NCBI GenBank assembly: GCA_031282725.1 | Contig: JAITDD010000027.1 | Span: 1 to 41,536, forward strand | Reading direction: 5' to 3' | Source of the DNA: Mycoplasmataceae bacterium | GTDB lineage: Bacteria; Bacillota_I; Bacilli_A; Mycoplasmatales; Mycoplasmoidaceae | Length of the DNA stretch: 41,536 nucleotides | Shown: in pieces, positions 22,501 to 30,911 of the stretch | Position numbering within the stretch: the stretch's first letter is position 1 | Layout: each line of letters begins with the position of its first letter | Notes under the pieces: model-generated | Told to the model about the DNA's origin: nothing | The model's database searches: none | What the model saw: only the letters and a program-made list of their open reading frames with translations | Translations under genes and position numbers: made by a program

Positions 22501-23826
22501 ATATTTAAGATTATGTAAAAACCCTTCTTCACCTCATGTCGCATTAGTTAAAGGGAGACTTTTACAATTGTTAAGAAAATTAGTTCCAGTGAAATAATTA
22601 ATAGATGGTTTGAATTTTAATGTTTTTAATTTTGCACAATTAGATAAGAAGTTGTTTCCTAAAAAGTTTACATTGGTTAGACTTGATAAATCGATTTCTT
22701 CCAATGAAGTACAGTCTTTACAAAAATTTTCACCGATAGTTTTAACATTTTTAAATACAGAAAAGCCGTGTTGATCACCAAATGTTTTAAGATTAACAAA
22801 ACCATTAAGGAAATTAGCGGGGATGGATTCTTCTTCATAAATGTAAGGGTGTGGAGATTCAAATGTAATGGAAACAACATCAGACTTCTTTATATCTTTT
22901 GAAAGAAGGGAGAAGGTGTCAGACGTGGTACATAAGGATTCGATAAAGGTTTTGCTCATTGGATAAAGGATGTCAAAGTTATCTTCGCCTCTAAGTTGGA
23001 TAATAGCTAATTCTGCATTGCTAGTATTGTTTAAAAGGATTGTTATTCATAATTGATCGATTCCACAAATTAATTGGGTTAGGGTGGCATCAGTTCTTAA
23101 TTTGATGTTTTTTATGAAATCTAAGAAAGCGGAGAAGGGTGTTTTTTTAGAAAGAAAATCAGCACCAACAAAAGAGTCATTAAGGAATTTTATATAAACA
23201 TCACAAAAACTTGAAACAACCTGGCTAGTAATATCACTCTCGGAACCTGTATAATTTTCTTTTAAAGAAAATCTAACAGCATCAAATAACATTGGAAAAG
23301 AATCGGAAGGGGTGGATAAAATGAATTGGTTAGATTGAATGAAAGAGACGATGTTTTGTTTTTGCTTTGTAATATGATTGTTTATTTTAATAAGGACTTG
23401 TTTTTGTTCCGTTGATAAGGAAGTAGCTTTTTTTACTTTATCGACAATAACATTCATATCATCGGTAGAAAAATATTGCTTTGCTTCTTGTTTTAAAGGC
23501 AAATCTAAGTTTAAGATATTGTATTCATTAATGTTAAAATCATCATGAAATAAGGGTGCATCACTAAAAACTCCGGCAATAGGAACATTATTACTTCCTA
23601 GATAAGCTTTTTTGAATTGGGGGATGGTGACTTGATTAAATTTCCCTTGTCCATAATATATCGGGTCAATTGAAGGAAAATTAGCGAGGAATTCTTTTTT
23701 AAGTTCTTCAAAATCTTTATCTGTTTGTTTGTTACAAGAAGTGGTATATGTTGTTGTAAATAAAAAGGATGCTGGCAATAATATAACAGCACTTGACAAT
23801 AAAAGAATATTATTTAGTTTTTTCAT
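19567..23826 (-). CDS. BspA-like leucine-rich repeat surface lipoprotein, 1419 aa
   Basis: One frame of 1420 codons, exact from ATG 23826 to TAG 19567, when TGA is Trp. The signal peptide ends in TTSC (Cys at residue 31), so the protein is lipid-anchored. Residues of about 35-280 form a helical stalk region. After that come many repeats of about 22 residues of the BspA (LRR_5) type, for example IGENFCKDCTSLEEI, IGDDFLKGCTKLTTF, IGNSFMAGCISMKSF, IGDNFFQESNSLKSI and IGDYFCSSSKVKKI. The repeats stack into a curved surface that in other bacteria and in Trichomonas binds host proteins or other microbes. Blocks without repeats separate the repeat groups. There is no promoter between it and tRNA-Lys, which ends 5 nt before the ATG. 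A start inside the tRNA is rejected because the signal peptide begins here. Likely an adhesin. Confidence 0.88.
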
Positions 23827-23831
23827 ATTTT

Positions 23832-23907
23832 TGGTGCTCGGTGGGGGACTCGAACCCACGACCCAGTGATTAAGAGTCACTTGCTCTACCAACTGAGCTA
23901 ACCGAAC
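23832..23907 (-). tRNA. tRNA-Lys(CTT)
   Basis: 76 nt with encoded CCA. The acceptor stem GTTCGGT pairs with ACCGAGC (one G-U). The anticodon stem AGTGA/TCACT encloses the loop CTCTTAA, anticodon CTT, reading AAG. The T-arm has TTCGAGT and one mismatched pair. The 3' CCA is 5 nt from the start codon of the BspA-like gene. Confidence 0.95.
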
Positions 23908-23908
23908 C

Positions 23909-23921
23909 TATAATTATTATA
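23909..23921. promoter_or_regulatory. Back-to-back -10 boxes, tRNA-Lys and phosphoesterase
   Basis: TATAAT on plus (23909-23914), 6 nt before the ATG at 23921, and TATAAT on minus (23921-23916), 8 nt before the tRNA-Lys 5' end. The minus box overlaps the first base of the plus start codon. The boxes are one base apart, so the two promoters probably exclude each other. Confidence 0.6.
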
Positions 23922-24730
23922 TGAAAATATACTATATTTCCGATTTACATTTCGACTATAAAACACAAGAAGAAGTTGATAAATTTTTGTCAATTCTTAA
24001 TGATAAAGATCTATACCTTTTTGCCGGGGATTTTTATAACGATTGAACCAAAACATTAACATTAATCGAAGAGATGGACAAAAGGAAAATTCATGGTTAT
24101 TGGGTTTTAGGAAATCATGAATATTGCTGATTGGCAGAACCTTGTAATACCGACCCAAGTATTAAAGATTTGAAAGTATTTAAAGAAGAAGATTTTGTGA
24201 TTCAAAAAGACACCGCTTACGACCATTTTATTGATGCTGTGAAAAAAAAATGTGCAATGTGCAAAAATATGAAGTTTTTGGATTTATACGATATTGTTAA
24301 TTTAAAAAATGGGTGAAGAATTATCGGAGACACCGCTTGGGGACAAATTGATATTAAAAAAGCCCCCTCCTTCGAATGAAACCATGTCCATAATTGAAAA
24401 TGAATCAACAAAAGAAACAGTATGTGAAACAAATTTTTAGAAGAGCAGATAAAAAGGAATGATAAACTGATTGTACTTACTCACCACCCTTTATATACCC
24501 CTAAAAAGTTTGAACCAAAATCTAGGTTTTTAAAGAAAATGAATGGTGAGATCCAGTTCTGATTTTCTAATAAGAGCAAAAAGGTTTCAAAAGAAAAAAG
24601 CATTATCTTTATTCACGGACACACTCACGATATTTCCTACGAAAAAAATCATTTAACTAACGCGATCGGAAGGAAAGAAAACTGTTTTGAAATGAAATTA
24701 AAATCATTTGATATAGATGAAAAAAAATAA
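23921..24730 (+). CDS. Calcineurin-like metallophosphoesterase
   Basis: 269 residues. Metal-ligand motifs of the family are all present: YYISDLHFD (D-x-H, residues 4-12), FAGDFYNDW (GD), VLGNHEYCW (GNHE), VLTHHPLY (the H of motif IV) and IIFIHGHTHD (GHTH). Such enzymes use two metal ions to hydrolyse phosphomonoesters or diesters, from nucleotides to proteins or RNA; the substrate is not readable here. Seven or more Trp are TGA, so standard-code frames show only a piece. Leaderless start 6 nt from TATAAT. It overlaps sufU by 14 nt, suggesting one transcript, though a functional link is not obvious. C-terminal end FEMKLKSFDIDEKK. Confidence 0.9.
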
Positions 24731-25187
24731 GATTCTTATTGACGAAAATTATAAAAGGGAATTAATCTTGCAACACTATGAAAATCCTATTAATAAAATA
24801 GAGGATAAAAAGGTTATCAATGACGAATATATCACTTTAAAATCTGTTAGCGTTAGTTGTATTGATAACTTCGACATCTTTATTAAATTTAAGAATGATA
24901 AGATTGCAGACTTTAAATTCTTTGGTAATGGTTGCGCCATATCCACCAGTTCCATCGACATTATGGGGGAGATATTAAAAAAAAACAGTCTTCAAGAAGA
25001 TAAGGTTATTATTGATAATTATTTAAAAATGGTTGTAGGGGATAAGTTCGATGGTACTTTATTAGGCGTTCTTCTTGTTTTTGCTAATGTGTACAAACAA
25101 GCAAATAGGATTAAATGTGCCACAATCGGGATTGAAACCATTAAGGATATTATTAATAAATATTTGGAAAAGAAAGAGGGAAAATAG
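24717..25187 (+). CDS. sufU: Iron-sulfur cluster assembly protein SufU
   Basis: 156 residues. SufU/IscU-family proteins take sulfur from a cysteine desulfurase and pass it, with zinc or iron, into Fe-S cluster building. The three conserved cysteines are visible: SVSCIDN (Cys about 46), FFGNGCAISTSSIDI (Cys about 72) and RIKCATIG (Cys about 137). The N-terminal ELILQHYENPIN matches the family opening. Length is normal. The desulfurase and SufBC are not in the window; a short SufD-like gene lies at 131-583. It converges on rpsG, with 15 nt between stops and no visible terminator. Confidence 0.9.
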   Translation: MKKNKILIDENYKRELILQHYENPINKIEDKKVINDEYITLKSVSVSCIDNFDIFIKFKNDKIADFKFFGNGCAISTSSIDIMGEILKKNSLQEDKVIIDNYLKMVVGDKFDGTLLGVLLVFANVYKQANRIKCATIGIETIKDIINKYLEKKEGK

Positions 25188-25202
25188 TAAAAGGTTCTAT
25201 TA

Positions 25203-25670
25203 CTAGAATCGAAGGTTTGTGTACACTTTGTTTGCTTCTGCATTTTTGTGAGTATCTTCTTTTTTCTTAATAGAAGCACCAGTTCCATTGTATGCATCAA
25301 CTATTTCATTAGCTAATCTATCAATTTGTTTTTTCTCATTTCTATTTCTAGAATATTCAACTAATCAACGTAAAGCTAGAGTTGTTCTTCTTTCAGGATT
25401 AACTTCTGTAGGAACTTGGTAGTTACTTCCAGCAACACGAACAGCTTTTAATTCAACATTTGGACCAATATTAGAAATAGCTCTATTAAAAACTTCTAAA
25501 GCACCTAATTTAAGTTTTGCAGCAGCTTTGTCTAATGCAGTATAAACAATTGTTTGAGCTAAACCTTTTTTACCTTCTCACATAATCATGTTGATAAGTT
25601 TGGCAATAGTTTGAGAATTGTAAATAGGGTCGTTTAAAATAACACGTTTTTCGGCTTGGTTCTTTCTCAT
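25203..25670 (-). CDS. rpsG: 30S ribosomal protein S7
   Basis: 155 residues, standard length. S7 nucleates assembly of the 30S head and contacts the E-site tRNA. Typical segments: [20 protein letters not shown], then [20 protein letters not shown] (that Trp is TGA), [20 protein letters not shown] and [15 protein letters not shown]. The start ATG shares its A with the rpsL stop (TAATG), so translation is coupled. No fusA or tuf follows; the next gene faces the other way. Confidence 0.97.
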
Positions 25671-26086
25671 TATGCTACTTTTCCTTTCTTAGCACCATAT
25701 TTAGATCTTTGTTGAGTTCTTTTAACAACACCTTGAGTATCTAATTTTCCTCGAACAATGTGGTAACGAACACCTGGTAAATCTTTAACACGACCACCAC
25801 GAACTAATACGACGGAGTGTTCTTGTAAATTGTGACCTTCTCCTGGGATGTATGCTAAAACTTCTTTTTTGTTACTTAATCTTACTTTGGCAAATTTTCT
25901 TTGGGCAGAGTTTGGTTTCTTTGGAGTCATAATTCCTACTTTAATACATACTCCAGTTTTTAGAGGGTTAGCTTTAACTTTACTTGTATTTTTTATTTTG
26001 TTAAAATTTAAAATCATAGCAGGAGATTTTGTTTTATGAATTTTCTTACTACGTCCGTGTTTAACAAGTTGTTGAATTGTAGGCAT
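25670..26086 (-). CDS. rpsL: 30S ribosomal protein S12
   Basis: 138 residues, standard length. S12 is at the decoding centre. [15 protein letters not shown] is the family N-terminus. [19 protein letters not shown] holds the two lysines whose change gives streptomycin resistance in other bacteria, here in the usual sensitive form. [20 protein letters not shown] and [12 protein letters not shown] follow. No TGA codons. Leaderless start: TATAAT at 26093-26098 lies 6 nt before the ATG. First gene of a two-gene operon with rpsG. Confidence 0.98.
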   Translation of the reverse strand: MPTIQQLVKHGRSKKIHKTKSPAMILNFNKIKNTSKVKANPLKTGVCIKVGIMTPKKPNSAQRKFAKVRLSNKKEVLAYIPGEGHNLQEHSVVLVRGGRVKDLPGVRYHIVRGKLDTQGVVKRTQQRSKYGAKKGKVA

Positions 26087-26092
26087 ATTATT

Positions 26093-26098
26093 ATTATA
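26093..26098 (-). promoter_or_regulatory. -10 box (TATAAT) for rpsL-rpsG
   Basis: TATAAT on the minus strand, 6 nt before the rpsL ATG. Confidence 0.6.
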
Positions 26099-26222
26099 TT
26101 AAATCAAGTAAGTTTAAACAGGAAAATGAAGATTCAATAGAATTGTAGAAGATTTTTATGCTTAAAAGGGGTGGGTAAATCGAGTTATTATCTTTTTTGT
26201 TTATTCTTTTTTACAATATTTG

Positions 26223-26251
26223 CAAAACCATGATAAAGTTTGGCGGTTTTG
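26223..26251. terminator. Weak hairpin, possible terminator
   Basis: CAAAACC (26223-26229) can pair with GGTTTTG (26245-26251) across a 15-nt loop, 13 nt past the stop of the beta-helix gene on minus. The U-rich stretch (TTATTTTTC) is on the plus side, which fits no plus gene. The rest of 26099-26263 holds nothing I can name. Confidence 0.2.
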
Positions 26252-26263
26252 TTATTTTTCTAT

Positions 26264-27433
26264 CTATGAAACAATCTTGGCTATTATTTGATTTGTATAG
26301 GAGTTACTAATTTTTAAGCCTAATTCATTTATCTTTTTACCAAAAATGTTTTTAAAAGAATCGAAATAGCAAAATTGATATATGAAAGAAGAATCGAAAG
26401 AGGAAAATAATTTAATATCAATGTTTTCTTCAACTTTTTTGTAAGAACCAAAAGAGGGAGTAAAAGAATCATTGTTGATATCTTGAGAAATATCTGACAC
26501 CGCTACATTATCTTTTGAATCTAAAAAGTCAATTAAAGCATCATCCTCTATTAAGAATACACGACAAAAAGGAGTTCTTAAATCGGTTGGATAGCTAGAA
26601 GAGGAATTAAAGATGTTATTTGTTATATTAAAGGAAGAATTGTCAGAAAAATCTATTAGAGAACTACGATAGGAAGATGCGACAGAGGAAAGGAAGTTGT
26701 TTTTGATAGTTCCTTCTTCAATATCTCCTAAGCTAATGATATTTCCAGAGGAGGTAAAATTCTGAATTAGATTATTTTCAATATTCATTTTTTTTGTTTC
26801 GTAACATGAAATAGCAGCACCACCAACTCCATTACTTGTAAGGATATTATCATGGATATTTAAATAAGAAACATTTTCAGTGTCGATACATTTACAATAA
26901 GCACTTTGAGAAGTACTTATCTGATTGTTATAGATTTCAACATTAGTACATTGTTGGATAAAAATTCCATTGTTACCGTATCCACCATCATTGGATGTAG
27001 ATATACTTAGGTTGTGAATCTTAACATTGGTAGTTTTTTCTTCTTGATCATTAGGAGTTAGGGTTCCAATAATAATGCCATAATTAATGTCATAATCGCC
27101 ACTTGAAAGAATTCTGGCAGTCGAATCTCCTGAAAGTTCAAAATCACTACCTAAGGGGATGAAAATAGGGGTGTTAATAATATCTCCGTGAACAATGAAC
27201 TTTTTGATATTATTATTCTTTTTAGAGATAGTTTCTAAATTAATCATGTAAGGAAAATCTGAGGGAAGAGTCGTATCTGTTCCGTAATAATAAGGGAATG
27301 TTAATTCTTTTAAAGTTTTGCTATTAATTTCAACATAATCTTTTTTAACTCCAATGTTAACAGAAAATAAAAAAGCAAGAAAAGGAACGGGAGCTAATAA
27401 GGAAAAGGAAAGAATCTTATTTATTTTAGACAT
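26264..27433 (-). CDS. Exported parallel beta-helix protein, 389 aa
   Basis: The N-terminus has Lys residues and a hydrophobic stretch (about residues 8-27, LSFSLLAPVPFLAFLFSVNI) without a lipobox Cys, so it is a signal peptide or an uncleaved anchor. From about residue 90 the sequence repeats short N-[hydrophobic]-x-N-N-x-I turns: VKIHNLSIS, VEIYNNQIS, LNIHDNILT, MNIENNLIQ, GTIKNNFLS, FNITNNIFN. This is the ladder of a right-handed parallel beta-helix (PbH1/NosD-like), a fold found in carbohydrate-cleaving enzymes and surface adhesins. No catalytic residues are identifiable. The end FGKKINELGLKISNSYTNQ is helical. No Trp codons occur. Leaderless start 6 nt from TATAAT. Likely a cell-surface protein. 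Confidence 0.75.
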   Translation of the reverse strand: MSKINKILSFSLLAPVPFLAFLFSVNIGVKKDYVEINSKTLKELTFPYYYGTDTTLPSDFPYMINLETISKKNNNIKKFIVHGDIINTPIFIPLGSDFELSGDSTARILSSGDYDINYGIIIGTLTPNDQEEKTTNVKIHNLSISTSNDGGYGNNGIFIQQCTNVEIYNNQISTSQSAYCKCIDTENVSYLNIHDNILTSNGVGGAAISCYETKKMNIENNLIQNFTSSGNIISLGDIEEGTIKNNFLSSVASSYRSSLIDFSDNSSFNITNNIFNSSSSYPTDLRTPFCRVFLIEDDALIDFLDSKDNVAVSDISQDINNDSFTPSFGSYKKVEENIDIKLFSSFDSSFIYQFCYFDSFKNIFGKKINELGLKISNSYTNQIIAKIVS

Positions 27434-27439
27434 TTATAT

Positions 27440-27445
27440 ATTATA
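27440..27445 (-). promoter_or_regulatory. -10 box (TATAAT) for the beta-helix protein
   Basis: TATAAT on the minus strand, 6 nt before the ATG at 27433, in the 31-nt gap after the upstream gene. Confidence 0.55.
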
Positions 27446-27464
27446 TAAGCTAAAAAAGAGGGAG

Positions 27465-28391
27465 CTAGGATTTGTGGGAAAAAAGGAAGCTTCTTACCAT
27501 CGTCTTTTCTTTCTCTTCCTCTTTTCTTCTTGCCAATTCTGCGGTTCTTTTCGCTTCAATTCTTGCTTTTGTTTGTGAAGCCATGTCATATGTTGTTGTT
27601 AAAGAAGCTTGATACCTTTGTTTTTTGAAAGGGTCTGGCGCGGCAGCTTTTTCACCGATCGCGATTAAACAAGGTTCTAAGGAAGAAGGGGATATGAAAG
27701 GTGAGTGGCCAATGAAGGTGTCGGTGTCTGAAGTTGCGATTGAAATATCTTCATTCATTATTTTGGAAAGTTCATTGTGTGCTTTTATTTCACAAACAGC
27801 TTTGAAATGAAGAAAATAAACATCGGTGGATTCATTGAGTATTGGGGAGGAAGCATTTTCTATACAATGATCGTTTATCTTATTACATAGCCTTATTCCT
27901 TCTGGATTATTTCATTGATGCATTTTGGCGTTTATTGAAGAAAGGTTTTGTAAAACAATATCATCGTAAGCCATAATTGTTTGTTTATCGACATTGATTT
28001 GCGTGAGATAATTAGAAAGTTGTTCGTCATCTCATTCATTCCAAGTTCTATCGCTTTGTAATGTGTAATTGTTGGAAAAATGATAGATTCTTATGAATAA
28101 GGATGACTCCTCAACCTTATTAACAAGAACTTGGCAACAGTTTCTTATTCCTTTAAGTAAAGGGTCATTTTGTTCATCTCTTCCTTGTGCTATAAGGGTG
28201 TCGTATTTTAAACAAAGCATTTTCGTAAGTTCGGTGTTGACAAGAAGCAAGCGGAGTAAACGTTCATAGTCTTCAGAAATATGATAATCACCATCTTGGA
28301 CTAAAGTGGTGGAGTTATATAAAACAGTGTTAATTATTCGTTCTTTTCTTCTTCTATCAATAGCGATTTTTTGTTCGATTAATCCTGGCAT
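27465..28391 (-). CDS. Soluble helical protein of unknown function, 308 aa
   Basis: Two TGA codons are Trp (after RTWNE and in MHQWNN). The start is set at the second ATG (MPGLIEQKIAIDRRRKERII) because it lies 8 nt from TATAAT, while the first ATG (28397) is only 2 nt from the box and so upstream of any likely transcript start. The protein is mostly alpha-helical and charged, with a C-terminal stretch KARIEAKRTAELARRKEEEK suggesting a coiled coil; no signal peptide, membrane helix or catalytic motif. It lies next to two other large unknown helical proteins (29505-32753) with similar composition but no obvious sequence match. Function unknown. Confidence 0.65.
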
Positions 28392-28399
28392 ATGCATTG

Positions 28400-28405
28400 A
28401 TTATA
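28400..28405 (-). promoter_or_regulatory. -10 box (TATAAT) for the 308-aa protein
   Basis: TATAAT on the minus strand, 8 nt before the chosen ATG at 28391. Confidence 0.55.
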
Positions 28406-28435
28406 GTCAGAATTTTTATTTTAGCGGAAAGGACG

Positions 28436-28465
28436 AAAAAAGGGGAATTTGTACCCCTATTTTTT
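28436..28465. terminator. Symmetric hairpin between divergent promoters
   Basis: AGGGG (28441-28445) pairs with CCCCT (28454-28458). An A-run stands before it and a T-run after it, so on either strand a GC stem is followed by about six U. It looks like a bidirectional terminator, yet it sits upstream of both divergent promoters (28400-28405 minus, 28476-28481 plus). Confidence 0.5.
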
Positions 28466-28475
28466 AACGCTTTAC

Positions 28476-28481
28476 TATAAT
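28476..28481 (+). promoter_or_regulatory. -10 box (TATAAT) for the phase-variable gene
   Basis: TATAAT 9 nt before the ATG at 28491. Confidence 0.5.
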
Positions 28482-28490
28482 AAAAATAAT

Positions 28491-29250
28491 ATGTCTATTT
28501 CTATAAAAAAAAATTGGCTTTTTTAGCTCCTTTTTAGTCGGGATTTCTGTTGTATCGATTCCTTCTTTATTATTGTGTTTAGGTGTGTCAGGAATAAAAC
28601 CAGGACAATTAGAATATGGTATTGGACAAGAGATAAGTATTTATGGGACAAAAACACCAAGTCAAATAGGTATGAAAGGAACTTGGGAATTTGTAAGTAC
28701 TGATGCGACAATATGACTTTATGATTACAAAAACTTTAACAGTTCTAACCAGTACGTTGAATTTGGTAATGGTACTCCGGCTACAAATAAATTAATTTTC
28801 ATCAATAATGCCGTTTTCGAACCTTTTATTTCCAATTCAGATAAAAATTGAAATTATTGTTACATAAAGAACAATCTGTTTCATATGGAATATCTCTATA
28901 AATCTGCTGCTAAAACCGCAAATAAAGATACATTAATTTTTTCTTTATCTACAATTTTTTTTACTGGTTGAAAACCATGCTACTTTGTTCCAACGCATAT
29001 CACTGAAAACCCTACCATTAATATCAATAATTCCGGAAATTCCGCTTTTTTAGAACCGATCGCTATTCATCCGTCTATTATTGTTAATAATCGTGCACCT
29101 TGAAAATGACCATTTCAAATTAATGTTAGTGGTGGTTTATATGGAAAAATAATTTTGGAAGCTCTTATAGATACTTCCGATGGTCTTACTTTTGTTAAAA
29201 ATTTAGGGGCGCAAGAAAGCGGAAACAATATCTATTATCGAAAATCTTAA
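28491..29250 (+). pseudogene. Exported protein, frame broken at a poly-A tract
   Basis: From ATG 28491 the frame MSISIKK runs into TAG at 28524 after 11 codons. If the nine-A tract (28505-28513) had eight A, the frame would continue as MSISIKKIGFFSSFLVGISV and run open for 252 residues to TAA 29248-29250. The joined product has a normal signal-type N-terminus and five TGA codons read as Trp, so the downstream part is clearly a gene. The mature part is beta-rich and Asn-rich (ending GNNIYYRKS). A promoter box stands 9 nt before the ATG. The state is OFF in this sequence. Options are slipped-strand phase variation, transcriptional slippage at the A-run, a true pseudogene or a sequencing error. 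Function unknown, probably surface-exposed or secreted. Confidence 0.7.
28505..28513 (+). repeat. Poly-A tract of nine at the frame break
   Basis: Nine A starting at codon 5-6 of the exported-protein gene. Eight (or five, or eleven) would restore the frame. Homopolymers of this length are classic slippage sites. Confidence 0.8.
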
Positions 29251-29504
29251 TTATTAGAATTCGATAAATAAATCGAAGAATGAGATGATATTTATTCCTT
29301 CCTTATTCTTGTAACTAATATTTGAAGTGGTAATGATGTTTTTTATTCTCTTTTGCGAAAATATTAGGGATAGTCTGCATTGCAATATATAGAAAAGTAC
29401 CGTTTAAATATATAGTTTTATACTCTTTCGCTCTTCTTTTCGAATATTTAAAGATAAAAAAACAACTTACACTCAACCCTTAAATCTTAAAAAACAAAGG
29501 ATAA
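29251..29504. other. Convergent intergenic region, nothing recognised
   Basis: 254 nt between the ends of the exported-protein gene and the 390-aa gene. It is AT-rich, with no frame longer than about 20 codons and no convincing terminator or RNA gene. Confidence 0.5.
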
Positions 29505-30677
29505 TTAATTGTTCCCTGTGAAAAAACTAACAATGGCAGTTTTGAATCTTCCAAGTAATGTTTTTGGCTGCTCTATAGGTTGTTCTTGAATAAATGGGGC
29601 AGAAAAAGGAATATTATCAATAGGAGTAGGTCTGGTAGTTTGGTTTGCATTGTAAGTTTTTTTCACTCTTGAAATTTTAGTTCTTACTGAATCAACAACA
29701 ACAGGAAAAGCATAAGCATTAACTCTTAATCCGTTAATTTCTTGTTCGCTAGGAACAGCTAAATTAGATTGTCCCATTAAACTAGTTTTAAGTAAAGTAT
29801 CATCTTGACGTGAAACTTGAACATCTATTCCTAAATCTTTTCTCAATTCATCGGTAGTTAAAGAATGAGTGATTGAAGAGGCTTGGTTAAGTTCATTAAC
29901 AACTTTTTGTAATTGCTCTCGTTGTTCTATTGGAAAGTGGGAAACAAGTAGATTTAAATTTCTCATGTGTCTAGGAAGAGAAGAAAAACCACTGTTAATT
30001 AAAGTATGTTCTTTAATTTCATTAAGATTTTGAATATCTATTAAAGATCCGTCGAAATCAGGATTGGCTGCAAAAAATCGTTCAGCTTTTTGTTTTGAAG
30101 AAAGATTGGTATCGTTATGATGTGTAGGTATAGGAGTTAAAGAACGTAGTAATTGAGGAGTAGCTCTGGCATTATATTTTTGTTTAAATTCGTATGCTTT
30201 TTGCAATAACTCTATTTTGTGTTGTCTTTTAGTAGAGGATAGATGTCATCATTCTTTTTGAAATTTTTCATTTTCAGCATTTAATCTTTCCAATTCATTA
30301 ATAGCTTCTAGCTTTTGTTTACTTTCTTCAACTTTTTTAATAAAGTTATCAACGGAAGTAGCAGCTGCGATACGGATTAATGCTTCATTTTTAGCCAAAT
30401 CGTTATTAGCGACAACAGAATTGAATCTTTCTACACGATCTGTATTTTGATTATTAATATCGATAGCAGTTGTAACTTGAGCCGAAAAATTAAAATTGGT
30501 ATGATTGTAATTTGAATCGATTAAACTAAACGAATAAGGTGTGTGAGTTGTTGGATCGGTATATGTATAATGATTGCCATGATATTCAAATTGAAATAAA
30601 TTAGAATATCTAGCTCGTTGATATTCTGATCATTCTTGCGGAGTTAAACGAGCAAGGGTTTCTATTGAATTTGTCAT
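29505..30677 (-). CDS. Soluble protein of unknown function, 390 aa
   Basis: The start MTNSIETLARLTPQEWSEYQ follows a TATAAC box by 6 nt. The Trp codons near residues 17 and 143-144 are TGA, so standard code hides the first 160 residues. Layout: an aromatic N-terminal part (FEYHGNHYTYTDPTTHTPYS), a helical coiled-coil stretch (about 100-165), a middle region with many Gln/Leu/Asn and a C-terminal segment rich in Pro and Gln (PFIQEQPIEQPKTLLGRFKT) ending in a short amphipathic helix. No signal peptide. Pro/Thr and Gln content is unusual next to the housekeeping genes. I do not recognise a family. Confidence 0.65.
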
Positions 30678-30911
30678 ACTAAGGTTATATAAAATATATT
30701 TTAAATGTGGTTAGATTTAAAAATGAAGTAGTAAAAAATTAAAATTATAGCAGTTTTACTTTTCACTATTTTTTTCATTTTCCCCTCTTAAAACAAGTAA
30801 AATAACACAGAACAAGTGCGAAAGTCTAGAAGTGATTGGAGAAAATATAAAAGTCGTGCATTTTAGATATTGGTTAGGCAGAAAAAACAAGAATTATCTT
30901 ATAAAGTGTGG
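30678..30911. other. Intergenic region between two unknown genes
   Basis: 234 nt, with the promoter of the 390-aa gene at one end. A 25-codon minus frame (30701-30778) begins after AGAGGGGAAA but is too short to support as a gene. Nothing else is recognisable. Confidence 0.4.
30684..30689 (-). promoter_or_regulatory. -10 box (TATAAC) for the 390-aa protein
   Basis: TATAAC on the minus strand, 6 nt before the ATG at 30677. Confidence 0.45.

Noticed and set aside
23047-23892. Longer lipoprotein start inside tRNA-Lys (MVEQVTLNHWVV)
   Set aside because: The extra residues translate the tRNA gene. The signal peptide and the 5-nt spacing place the start at 23826.
26223-26251. Hairpin as a strong terminator for the beta-helix gene
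   Set aside because: The loop is long and the U-run is on the wrong strand. It is kept only as a weak feature.
30701-30778. 25-codon minus frame after a GGGG-containing ribosome-site-like sequence
   Set aside because: Too short, with no similarity to anything and no box at the usual distance. It may be chance in AT-rich DNA.
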